Source of the DNA: Ariolimax columbianus
Lineage: Eukaryota; Mollusca; Gastropoda; Stylommatophora; Arionidae
Direction: 5' to 3'
DNA length: 64,000 nucleotides
NCBI GenBank assembly: GCA_036924085.1
Contig: JAVGWX010000018.1
Coordinates: 18,878,464 to 18,942,463 of the forward strand
Numbering within the stretch: position 1 is the stretch's first letter; each line of letters opens with the position of its first letter. A program made the translations under genes and the position numbers. Under the pieces are notes generated by a model. That model did no database searches, was not told the DNA's origin, and saw only the letters and a list, made by a program, of their open reading frames with translations. This document shows positions 10,615-19,511 of the stretch, in pieces.

Positions 10615-12143
10615 AGATAGAAGAAAGAAATTCATTATAGCCGACCTTCACTTTGCAGACATAGATTCATTGTAGCCGACCTTCACTTTGCAGACAGATT
10701 CATTGTAGCCGACTTTCACTTTGCAGATAGAGGAGGGAGATTCATTGTAGCCGACTTTCACTTTGCAGATAGAGAAGGGAGATTCATTGTAGCCGACCTT
10801 CACCTTTCAGGCATAGTTTCATTATAGCAGACCTTCACCTTGTAGACAGAGATTAATTATAGCCGACCTACATCTTGCACATAGATGAGGGAGATTCATT
10901 GTAGCCGACCTTCACCTTGCAGACAGAGATTCATTGCAGCAGACCTTCACCTTGCAGACAGAGATTCACTGTAGCCAACGTTGACCTTGCAGTTTGAAAA
11001 CGGAGACTCATTGTAGCCGACCTTCACTTTGCAGACATAGATTCATTGTAGCCGACCTTCACTTTGCAGACAGATTCATTGTAGTTGACTTTCACTTTGC
11101 AGATAGATTCATTGTAGCCGACCTTCCCTTTGCAGACAGATTCATTGTACCCGACTTTCACTTTGCAGACAGATTCATTGTAGCCGACTTTCACTTTGCA
11201 GATAGAGGAGGGAGATTCATTGTAGCCGACCTTCATCTTGCAGATAGAGGAGGGAAATGTATTGTAGCCGACTTCCATCTTGCAGAAAGAATAGGGAGAT
11301 TTATTGTAGCCGACCTCCATCTTGCAGATAGAAGAGGGAGATTTATTGTAGACTACCTTCATCTTCCAGATAAAACAGGGAGATTCATTGTAGCCGACTT
11401 TCACTTTGCAGATAGAGGAGGGAGATTTATTGTAGCCGACCTTCACCTTGCAAATAGAAGAGGGAGATTCATTGTAGCCGATCTTCATCTTGCAAACATA
11501 GATTCATTGTAGCCGACCTTCACCTAGCAGACATAAATTCAATGTAGCCGACCTTCACCTTGCAGACATAGATTCATTATATCAGACCCTCAACTTGCAG
11601 ACAGAGATTCATTGTAGCCGACCTTCACCTTGCAGACAGCGATTTATTGTAGCCGACCTTCACCTTTCAGACATAGATTCATTATAGCAGACCTTCATCT
11701 ATCAGACATAGATTCATTGTAGCCGACCTTCATCTATCAGACATAGATTCATTGTAGCCGACCTTCACCTTTCAGACATAGATTCATTATAGCAGACCTT
11801 CACCTTGTAGACAGAGATTAATTATAGCCGACCTACACCTTGCACATAGATGAGGGAGATTCATTGTAGCCGACCTTCACCTTGCAGACATAGATTCATT
11901 GCAGCAGACCTTCACCTTGCAGACAGAGATTCACTGTAGCCAACGTTGACCTTGCAGATTGAAAACGGAGACTCATTGTAGCCGACCTTCACTTTGCAGA
12001 CATAGATTTATTGTAGCAGACCTTCACTTTGCAGACATAAATTCATTGTAGCCGACCTTCACTTTGCAGACAGATTCATTGTAGTTGACTTTCACTTTGC
12101 AGACAGATTCATTGTAGCCGACCTTCCCTTTGCAGACAGATTC
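10615..12143. repeat. satellite of ~33-42-bp monomers, left block
   Basis: The core monomer GATTCATTGTAGCCGACCTT + CACTTTGCAG is followed by a variable spacer (ACA, ACATA, ACAGA, or ATAGAGGAGGGA), giving 33-, 35-, 36- and 42-bp units. The order of variants itself repeats: about 10790-11143 matches about 11760-12143, a higher-order unit of ~0.97-1.0 kb. Open frames in both directions are side effects of monomers whose length is a multiple of three. Confidence 0.95.
12131..12143. repeat. target-site duplication, 3' side of the rRNA-LINE insertion
   Basis: TGCAGACAGATTC. The same 13 bp occur at 19512-19524. The uninterrupted version of this satellite site is at 11131-11160 (TGCAGACAGATTC followed by ATTGTACCCGAC); joining 12143 to 19525 restores it. 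Confidence 0.8.
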
Positions 12144-12169
12144 TTCTTCTTCTTCTTCTGCGTACACAG

Positions 12170-13333
12170 TCAGACAGTAACCATTATTTTCTCGAAAAAA
12201 GCGGCGGTCATCCTGAGACTCTCGCCACTACCATAGAGCTTGTCTTGCAGTTCCAATGGCAATGGCCACATCTGCTCTCTCTGATCCTCGTATGTCGGGC
12301 AGTTCTGCAGCAGATGTTCAGTGGTCATTTTACCAGTACCGCACGGGCATTCGTCGGTACACCCTATCTTCAATTTGTTGAATAGGTGGTACCTCAGTCT
12401 GTTGTGGCCAGTGCGAAGTCTGAAGACAACGACCTGCTCTCTTCGGTTCAACTGGTAATAGGCATCGTTTTTGGTGTAACCAGTATGTTCGGTTTCCCAT
12501 TTGGTCATGTATCTGGCTTTGATAAGCCGTTTTGACTCTTCGTACGTCATACTGGTATCTGTTTGTGGTAGCCTTGCACCTTCTTTTGCCAGTCTGTCTG
12601 CCTCCTCGTTGCCTTGGATGTTGCAGTGTGACGGAACCCACTGTACCACTACCCTTTTTGGTGCGGACTGCTGGCACAGTTTGCAGAGTGCTGCTCTTAA
12701 GTCATTAAGCTCAGTGTTTTTCTGGCTTTTTAGCGCTGTGACTACTTCGAGAGCATCTGTCAGCAGGACTATATGGCTCTCATTTTCACTGTGTGTTACC
12801 ATTTCTTCCACTGCCGCCCTCAAGGCCTCTGCCTCTGCTCTGAAATTGCTTGTGTACTTACCAGTAGCGAATGACAGTGTTATTTTTCTGCCATTTGGTA
12901 GGTTCAGGAATGCTCCTGCCCCTCCGTTCTGTGTAGTGTTTGTTACAGAACCGTCGGTATATGCATGGGTCCAGTCCATGCTTGGGTAGCTTTTCGTTAT
13001 GAAGCTTAGGGTAGTGTCTCTCCTTTCTTTTTCACTCTGGCAGTTTTTGTTTGCAATACCTGGTATATTTTCTACCACCTCTGGAAATATATCCTGCCTC
13101 CAAGTAGGTTTTCGTACAGTAGTGATGGGTTTTGGTGTTGTTAGTGCGTTTATGGGATCTTCGTGCATCTTTGCTTTGGCTATTTCTGCAAAGTTTCTCC
13201 GCTTTAGTTTCCCATTTCCCAAATTGTTTAGTCTCTGGTACATTGGATGGTCCGTCAGTCTTCTGAGTTTCTCTGACTGCAGCTGGGCTCTGCAGTCTCT
13301 TCTATCGGTCATGCAATTTTGTAATCTTTTCAA
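12170..13333 (-). CDS. LINE ORF2 C-terminal part: RNase H and zinc-knuckle-like tail
   Basis: 387 codons; the start is only the first Met in the frame, because this is the continuation of the reverse transcriptase frame after a frameshift near 13302-13333. Residues ~120-255 form a type I RNase H domain, which would remove the RNA strand during cDNA synthesis. The motifs are HAYTDGSV (Asp127), RAEAEALRAA (Glu169), LLTDAL (Asp193) and GNEEADRLAK (Asp246), so all four metal-binding acids are present. VVQWVPSHCNIQ precedes the last motif, as in the family. The C-terminus has FRLRTGHNRLRYH and a Cys-rich stretch, CTDECPCGTG then EHLLQNCPTYEDQREQMW. The sister copy at 22.9 kb is nearly identical. 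The stop at 12170 is followed within ~12 bp by the (GAA)n tail. Confidence 0.92.
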   Translation of the reverse strand: MKRLQNCMTDRRDCRAQLQSEKLRRLTDHPMYQRLNNLGNGKLKRRNFAEIAKAKMHEDPINALTTPKPITTVRKPTWRQDIFPEVVENIPGIANKNCQSEKERRDTTLSFITKSYPSMDWTHAYTDGSVTNTTQNGGAGAFLNLPNGRKITLSFATGKYTSNFRAEAEALRAAVEEMVTHSENESHIVLLTDALEVVTALKSQKNTELNDLRAALCKLCQQSAPKRVVVQWVPSHCNIQGNEEADRLAKEGARLPQTDTSMTYEESKRLIKARYMTKWETEHTGYTKNDAYYQLNRREQVVVFRLRTGHNRLRYHLFNKLKIGCTDECPCGTGKMTTEHLLQNCPTYEDQREQMWPLPLELQDKLYGSGESLRMTAAFFEKIMVTV

Positions 13334-16073
13334 GTTCTACAATTGGCGTTGACTTCATGCCACCTGTTATAATTCTCATGGCTTGGTTTTGAAGTTTGTT
13401 AACTTTATCGAAGTTCGCCTTCGCTGCGGTTGTCCATGCCGCAATGCCATACTCGAGAACTGGTCTCACTCTTCCAGTGTACAGTTTCTTTAGTATGCCT
13501 TCGTCTGCTCCCCAGCTTGTGCCAGCAAGTTTCCTCATGATCGCCATTCTTTCTCTGGCTTTCATTCGGTTTCTCTCAATCTGACTTTTCCATGTCATGC
13601 GCCGATCAAATGTGACTCCCAGATAGGTTGGGTTGTCGTTTGGCTGCAGGATTTTGCCATTCAGACTTAATTTGGTACTTTGGGGTTTTAATGAGAGCGA
13701 GAATATTGTGCACGTGGTTTTCTCCTCGTTTATTTTGACCAGCCATGAGTTCGCCCACTCTTCCAGCGATGTTAGGGCCGTCTGCATCCGATTTCTTGCT
13801 ATGGTGAGATTCTTTTCAGAGGTCCACATAGCCAGATCGTCTGCAAACATTGAGCTATGGACTCTTCTTGGTATATTCTCTGTAATATCGTTTATATATA
13901 CCAGGAAGAGTGTGGGTGACAATACTCCCCCTTGGGGTACTCCCTGCTCGAGTGTCACCTTTTTGCTCATCTGCCCTTGTACTTGGACTCTGGCCGTTCT
14001 TTGTTTGAGGTAGTGGTTGATCCACTTGTACATCTTCCCACAGACATCACTTCTTCTTAGCTTGACTCTAAGTCCATCCTTCCAGACTTTGTCAAATGCC
14101 TTTTCCAGATCCACCCAAACAGCTACTGTGTGTTTCTGTGCCTGGTAGGCATCTTCTATCTCCTGGGCTATGAGGATGACCTGGTCCTCAGTGGATCTGT
14201 GCTTTCTAAAGCCGGCTTGCTGTGGAATTAGTATTCGCTTTTCTTCCAGATGCCACATCAGTCTGGTGTTTATCATCCGTTCCATCAGCTTGCCGACACA
14301 GCTCAGTAGGCTAATGGGCCTGTATCCATTTGGATCTGTTTTGTCCTTCCCTGTTTTTGGTACTGGTACCAGTATTGCATCTTTCCATGCCTGGGGTACA
14401 ATACCCCTTTTCCAGCTTTGGTTCAGGACTGATAGTAGTTTCTTCTTCGCTGTTTGGCCCAGCCCCATCAGCATTTCGTTTGTTATCCCGTCTTTTCCGG
14501 GAGATTTCCTTTTCTTTAGTGTTCTCATTGCCTCTTCCATTTCGCGCATTGTTAGTTTGGCCATCATGTGCTCTTCAGGAGCCGTATTTATGTTTTCGTG
14601 TCCCTTTAGCTCTTCGCTAATGTCTGAATGCTTATCTGCAGGGACCTCGATGTGGTTTGCTCTGGCATAGTGATCGACAAAGGCGTTTGCGGCTTTCTTA
14701 CCTGTGATCAAGTTCTCGCCCTGCTTGATAGTAATTTGTTTATTTGACGGGGTTTCGTCATTCATGGCTCTGACTAGCTTCCATAGCTTGTTCCCTTCTT
14801 TGTCCAGGTTCAGACTTTCCGTTTTATTTTTCCAACTTTCTCTTGCTGTTTGCTTGAGAGTGTGTTTGTACTTCGCCGCGGCGGCTTTGAGGGCGATGTT
14901 TGCCTCCATGGATTTTTCTCGTTCTGCCATGTTCCTAGCATTTGTTACTGCATCTTCCACTTTCTGTAACTCATCATTCCAGTAGGGCTTATAGTTTTTC
15001 CTAGCTCCTCTTGGGATGGTTTCAGTGGCGGCTTGCATTATTGCCTTGCTTAGGCTCTCCACCATGGGCTTAATTTTGGTGTTTCGTGTGTTGATGGTTT
15101 CACACAGCCCATCTGTCAGGATTGCAAATCTGTCCCAGTCGGCTCGTTTGTAATTCCAACGTGGGAGCGGTTTTGTTTCCTGTGGGCCTACTTCCATGTC
15201 AATGGTTAGCCTGATCGGCCTGTGGTCGCTACCTGCCAGTTGGTTTAGCACCTGGCGGTCTATTTTATAGTGTATGTCCTGTGTGGAGAAGGCCAAATCT
15301 GGAGTCGAGGTGGTATGCCATGTTCTTGAATAGAAGCTAGGGCTATCCTCCGGCCTATTGATTAGGGAGAGATTTGCATCTATCTCCCAATCTTCCACTT
15401 CGTCACCTCTACTGTCTGTGTCAGAGTATCCCCATCTCTCCGAGTGGCTGTTGAAATCTCCAACTACTATGCAGTTGGAGTCTCTGACCTCCATACTCGA
15501 GAGCGATAGGTCTCTGTTTGGTGGTCCGTACAGATTGAAAATGCGGAGCTTCGTCTCTTTAGCCATTATGTTAACTCCTACAATTTCTGCTTGTCCGGTG
15601 TGATTGACAGGTACCGCGCTACTCGGTATGCTGTTTCTGGTCAGTATCAGGACCCCTCCTTTGTGGCCTTCTCTATCTAGACGGAAGGTCTGATATCCTC
15701 TGATTGAGAATTTATGGTTATTGTTGAGGTGCGTTTCCTGGATACATGCCACGTCAATCTTACCTTCATGCAGGTGGTGTGTTAGGGAAAGTTTTTTGTT
15801 AATGACTCCCTCCGCATTCCACTGTAGTATTTTGAGGGTCTTGAGGTTTTGGCCAATAGACGTTGCCCCATAGCCATGTGCCTTGACTCCACGACACATG
15901 GGTGGGTGACCACCAGTAGTCAAGGGTGGGCCCCTTCGAGGCGTGAGGCCCGGCGCTATCGCTGCCTGGCGGGTCTCCTCAGGATGAGCGCCATACGTTT
16001 TTCTAATAGGTTGTACTGCCATCATACTGTGATTTACGTTGCACTGTTTTGTTAGGCTTGCGGCCCCGTGCAT
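13302..16073 (-). CDS. LINE ORF2: AP-type endonuclease and reverse transcriptase
   Basis: 923 codons. The endonuclease spans residues ~80-290: ILQWNAEGV (Asn86), ACIQETHL (Glu113), NLYGPPN, VVGDFNSHSERWG (Asp206, Asn208) and AGSDHRPI (Asp283, His284). It nicks the target DNA. The reverse transcriptase spans ~510-830: GYRPISLLSCVGKLMER, QAGFRKHRSTEDQ, VWVDLEKAFDKVW (Asp655), GVPQGGVLSPTLFLVYIND, MFADDLAMW (Asp745, Asp746) and YLGVTFDRRMTW. Catalytic residues look intact. The frame stops at 13302 just inside the segment that the RNase H frame also covers, so a one-base indel near 13302-13333 probably split one ORF2. RNase H, the (GAA)n tail and the domain order suggest the I/Jockey group; the clade cannot be settled without a tree. 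Confidence 0.93.
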   Translation of the reverse strand: MHGAASLTKQCNVNHSMMAVQPIRKTYGAHPEETRQAAIAPGLTPRRGPPLTTGGHPPMCRGVKAHGYGATSIGQNLKTLKILQWNAEGVINKKLSLTHHLHEGKIDVACIQETHLNNNHKFSIRGYQTFRLDREGHKGGVLILTRNSIPSSAVPVNHTGQAEIVGVNIMAKETKLRIFNLYGPPNRDLSLSSMEVRDSNCIVVGDFNSHSERWGYSDTDSRGDEVEDWEIDANLSLINRPEDSPSFYSRTWHTTSTPDLAFSTQDIHYKIDRQVLNQLAGSDHRPIRLTIDMEVGPQETKPLPRWNYKRADWDRFAILTDGLCETINTRNTKIKPMVESLSKAIMQAATETIPRGARKNYKPYWNDELQKVEDAVTNARNMAEREKSMEANIALKAAAAKYKHTLKQTARESWKNKTESLNLDKEGNKLWKLVRAMNDETPSNKQITIKQGENLITGKKAANAFVDHYARANHIEVPADKHSDISEELKGHENINTAPEEHMMAKLTMREMEEAMRTLKKRKSPGKDGITNEMLMGLGQTAKKKLLSVLNQSWKRGIVPQAWKDAILVPVPKTGKDKTDPNGYRPISLLSCVGKLMERMINTRLMWHLEEKRILIPQQAGFRKHRSTEDQVILIAQEIEDAYQAQKHTVAVWVDLEKAFDKVWKDGLRVKLRRSDVCGKMYKWINHYLKQRTARVQVQGQMSKKVTLEQGVPQGGVLSPTLFLVYINDITENIPRRVHSSMFADDLAMWTSEKNLTIARNRMQTALTSLEEWANSWLVKINEEKTTCTIFSLSLKPQSTKLSLNGKILQPNDNPTYLGVTFDRRMTWKSQIERNRMKARERMAIMRKLAGTSWGADEGILKKLYTGRVRPVLEYGIAAWTTAAKANFDKVNKLQNQAMRIITGGMKSTPIVELEKITKLHDR

Positions 16074-16990
16074 CCGATTTCAACAGGCGTTTCTGTAGGG
16101 ATGCCCTCCTTAGCCTTTGGCTGTCCCCAGCCTATCTGCAAGGCAGCAGTTGTTTACGATCAGAGTTTTCTCTCTTATGGAAGTTGTCTTACCAGACTAT
16201 CGAGTCTTCACTACTCGTGTCTATAGGGTGCAATGATGATATGTGATGATATATGAGATGGACTGGTTTACCCGGAAGAGAGGCAGTCCAGTGTGTCTGT
16301 ATCCCAGGATCGTCACGTCCTGCCAGAAACGTAGCATTTGCATGTGAGTGGGGTATCTCTTTTTCCCTTTATTTTCTTGGCTTCTATGCAGGGATGGTAC
16401 GCCTAGCATTCCCCGCCACCTGGGGTGTTGACACAGTGGGGCAGGTGTGCAATGTCCGCTGGTCTGCATCTCTTCTGCGTCCAGTATGATAGTTATATGG
16501 CTGATAACGTACAGAGGTAGATATCGTAGCCGGAGTGCATTCAGCCAGGGGACAAGCCTGGTAATGTCACAGAGATGTTGTTCGCCTGATGTGCAGACAA
16601 CTCTCATGGTCAGTGGTTGAGTCTTGACAGTTCACAGTAAGGTGGCTGCTCTACTGTTTTCGACACCCCGACCAGGTACTAAGTCTTTGGTTGGTGTTTT
16701 CGCACCCCAACGCCGTATAGGGTGAGTATCAAGCAGTTGTCCGCCCGCTTTGATTGGCGGACGGCAAGGACCTCTTACTGTGGCTCTACCTGATAGGGCT
16801 GGGGCGCAAGCCCTAGGTCCCGAGCATGTAGGAGCCTCCCATTGCAGTGGTGCTGAGATTTTGGGCGGGATTGCGGCTTACAAGGGTTCGGCCGTAATCC
16901 CCCACATGGTAGCCTCGCGCCCTTGGCTTATCAGCCTGGTACGTGAACCAAAGTGTCTGCGGCTCCTCTCGATTTGAGCTGGTTTTCCGT
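16074..16990 (-). other. LINE upstream region, possible ORF1 remains
   Basis: This lies between the ORF2 start and the tandem 18S-bearing units. Minus-strand frames of 128 aa (16607-16221) and 79 aa (17052-16813) exist, but I could not recognise a nucleocapsid-type zinc knuckle, so an intact ORF1 is not supported. Around 16030-16110 the sequence resembles the body of SINE family 2 (GTGCATCCGATTTCAACAGG against GTGCATCCGACTTCAGCATG). Confidence 0.55.
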
Positions 16991-17650
16991 AGCAACGCCC
17001 TGTCATTTGTAGGGTAAAACTGACCTGTCTTCAGATGATCTATTTCCAGCACCCGTTCACTATTTGGTCAGACGAATTTATTGAGGGCTTTTGTTTGTCA
17101 ATGACCAGGTATTTGAAATCTGCGGTTTCTGCTGAGTTAAACACGATTTCCGTAGCGTTCTTTCATTTGAGTGTTTGAGAGCTGACTTGTCATCCGTGAG
17201 TCTAATACCAGCGTACGTTCATTATTAGACCCAAACGGCAGTGCTCTCGGTTTGTCAGTTGTTCTACAGTATTGGCGTGTTCAGTCAAATTAAGCCGCAG
17301 GTTCCACACCTGGTGGTGCCCTTCCGTCAATTCCCTTAGCGAGACAATCAAGTTTCTTAGGGGGTAGTCCCAGATTTTCGAGGGTCTAATTCCAGCACAT
17401 GTTCTCTATTAGACCCCACGAAGGTGTACTTTTGGTAGTCATTCTGCAGTATTAGCGTGTTAAATTAACTTAGGTCTCAGGCTCCACTCCTGATAGTGCT
17501 CTTCCGTCAATTCCTTTATCAAACACTGGATGCAGACAAAACCGGGCCACAGGGGGCATAACCCCAGAATTCTGGGGGTCTAAGTCCAGCACCAGTTCAA
17601 TATTAGACCCCAGAAGAGTGGTCTCGGCATGTCAATCATTTCAGTGTTGG
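16985..17650 (-). repeat. tandem 5' units of 180-196 bp, three of them with an embedded 18S fragment
   Basis: On the plus strand the 18S signature CCGTCAATTCC starts at 17324, 17504 and 17700 (spacing 180 and 196). The third is the true 18S end. Each copy has GTCAAATTAAGCCGCAGG (degenerate in the middle copy), GGTGGTGCCCTTCCGTCAAT and then non-rRNA sequence. The non-rRNA part ends in a hairpin with arms GGGTCTAA and TTAGACCC (for example 17573-17612). A fourth, older unit at about 16985-17145 keeps TTTCCGTAGC and the hairpin region but lacks the 18S part. The middle of each unit can be read as V-L-(E/D)-L-D-P on the minus strand, so coding origin is possible. Confidence 0.8.
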
Positions 17651-17674
17651 CCGTGTTGAGTCAAATTAAGCCGC

Positions 17675-17723
<49 letters not shown>

Positions 17724-18890
17724 TTTGCAACCATACTTCCCCCGGAACCCAAACACTTTGGTTTCCCGGAAGCTGCCCGAAGAGTCATCAAAGCAACTCC
17801 TGCGGATCGCTAGTCGGCATCGTTTATGGTCAGAACTACGACGGTATCTGATCGTCTTCGCGCCTCTGACTTTCGTTCTTGATTAATGAAAACATTCTTG
17901 ACAAATGCTTTCGCAGTAGCTCGTCTTGCGGCGATCCAAGAATTTCACCTCTAACGCCGCAATACGAATGCCCCTGTTTGTCCCTGTTAATCATTACCTC
18001 CAGTTCCGAAAACCAACAAAATAGAACCGAGGTCCTATTCCATTATTCCATGCACCATTATTCAGGCAGCCGAGGCCTGCTTTGAACACTCTAATTTTTT
18101 CAAAGTAAACGCGCCGGCCACCCAGGACGCTCAGCGAAGAGCACCCGTGGGAGAGAGCCGGCAGACGGTAGGGCAGGAGACAACGGGCAGTGAACCGGCG
18201 CGAGCCGGACCGCCCGCCTGCGCCTGAGATCCAACTACGAGCTTTTTAACTGCAACAACTTTAATATACGCTATTGGAGCTGGAATTACCGCGGCTGCTG
18301 GCACCAGACTTGCCCTCCAATAGATCCTCGTTAAAGGGTTTAACGTGTACTCATTCCAATTACGGGGCCTCGAAAGAGTCCCGTATTGTTATTTTTCGTC
18401 ACTACCTCCCCGTGCCGGGAGTGGGTAAGTTGCGCGCCTGCTGCCTTCCTTGGATGTGGTAGCCGTTTCTCATGCTCCCTCTCCGGAATCGAACCCTGAT
18501 TCCCCGTTACCCGTTACAAACATGGTAGGCATGTCACGTAACATCGACATTTGATAGGGCAGACATTTGAAAGATGCGTCGCCGGCACATGAGGCCATGC
18601 GATCAGCACAAAGTTATCCAGAGTCACCAGCGGGGACGCCGCAACCCCGCGAGGGGAAACGACGATTGGTTTTGAACTAATAAAAGCGCTCTTTCCGCGA
18701 GGGTCGGAGCTTGGTAAGCATGTATTAGCTCTAGAATTGCCACAGTTATCCAAGTAGGATCGTGTCATCTAAGGAACCTCGACTGATTTAATGAGCCATT
18801 CGCGGTTTCACCGTGAGACAGTGTGAACTTAAACATGCATGGCTTAATCTTTGAGACAAGCATATGACTACTGGCAGGATCAACCAGATA
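17651..18890 (-). rRNA. 18S ribosomal RNA, 5' two thirds only
   Basis: The minus strand begins with TCTGGTTGATCCTGCCAGTA (18889 downward) and runs through the universal core: GTGCCAGCAGCCGCGGTAAT near 18300, GAGGTGAAATTCTTGGATCG near 17945, and AAGGAATTGACGGAAGGGCA near 17705. It stops after CTTAATTTGACTCAACACGG at 17651. The expected next stretch of 18S is absent and is replaced by LINE-associated tandem units. About 600 nt of the 3' end, ITS1, 5.8S and 28S are missing, so it cannot form a small ribosomal subunit. Core sequence looks well preserved, which suggests a young insertion. The variable regions resemble gastropod molluscs from memory; a database comparison would be needed to place it. 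Confidence 0.96.
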
Positions 18891-19511
18891 TCTGTCGGAG
18901 ACGTACTGTGTACAGCACACACCGGTCGGCGGAGGAAGGGTGTGTTTTTGTAAAAGGCCTCGCTGGGACGACGGCCGCAGGGACCGACTGACGGGACGGA
19001 CGGACGGTTTGTTCCACCCGTCCGTCACTCCGTCGACCTAGGACCGCCTGACAGGGGCCTCCCACACGCACCAGACGACCGACCGACCGGGCTCGCTCGA
19101 GGAGGGATGGCAGCGCTCTGTGCAGAACGGATCCCAACGACCTCGGCGATGAATTTCACTGGGACTGGAGACAATTTGGCCTGCCGGCCTGCCCTCGAGG
19201 CAACGATTCCTGCTTTCCATTTGCCGGTCACAAGCTCTTTGCGAGAGTCGGACCACCAGCGAGACGTACTGTCGAGCTCTGCTATAAGCCTTAGATAAAT
19301 CACCACGGACGGACCACGTTTCCTGATAGGGACCAGACTAGCGCACCTCGGTGGAGGAGCCACTACAACAAACCGCACCCAATTCGCACTAAGGGGAAAG
19401 GCAGGCGAGCGTTTTCCGCAAGCCCGCGCTATCGCTCCGCCTGGCGGGACTGAGATCGCTTTACGAACACTGGTTGAAATTGAGTCGCCGCGGCGAGACA
19501 ACTACCCCAGA
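18891..19511 (-). other. 5' external transcribed spacer-like rDNA
   Basis: GC-rich sequence directly upstream of 18S in transcription direction, unlike the AT-rich surroundings, ending abruptly at the satellite at 19512. It is where the 5' ETS lies in a pre-rRNA gene. If the block is a copied transcript, 19511 marks the RNA's 5' end or the point where reverse transcription stopped. Open frames here (up to 158 codons) are compositional. Confidence 0.7.

Larger units (their letters stand above)
12144..19511 (-). mobile_element. single 7.37-kb insertion: rDNA spacer + partial 18S + LINE
   Basis: Everything between the 13-bp direct repeats is in one orientation (minus). From 5' to 3' it holds GC-rich spacer-like sequence (19511-18891), 18S rRNA from its first base (18890-17651), tandem units that include an 18S fragment (17650-16985), LINE leader (to 16074), endonuclease-reverse transcriptase frame, RNase H frame, and a (GAA)6 tail at 12158-12141. 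The orientation, the tail, the target duplication and the satellite on both sides all fit target-primed reverse transcription of one chimeric RNA. That reading is an inference; a recombination or assembly origin is not excluded. Confidence 0.75.

Noticed and set aside
10994..11512. 172- and 154-codon frames in opposite directions within the satellite
   Set aside because: 33- and 42-bp monomers keep any frame open. The repeated FIVADLHLADR and KVGYNESPSSIC motifs are translations of one monomer, and no start, splice or family evidence exists.
12170..16073. A host gene encoding a nuclease/polymerase protein
   Set aside because: The endonuclease, reverse transcriptase and RNase H order, the (GAA)n tail, target duplication and other copies in the window show it is a LINE.
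17573..17612. Hairpin in the 5' tandem units as a hammerhead or HDV-like ribozyme
   Set aside because: I looked for the hammerhead CTGANGA/GAAA core and for a double-pseudoknot layout by eye and did not find a convincing match. A covariance search would be needed.
17651..18890. A functional rRNA gene
   Set aside because: The 3' third of 18S and all of ITS1, 5.8S and 28S are missing, and the sequence switches to LINE-associated repeats at 17651.
18880..19501. Arg/Pro-rich frames of 85-158 codons in the spacer region
   Set aside because: GC-rich rDNA spacer lacks stop codons by composition; there is no recognisable domain.
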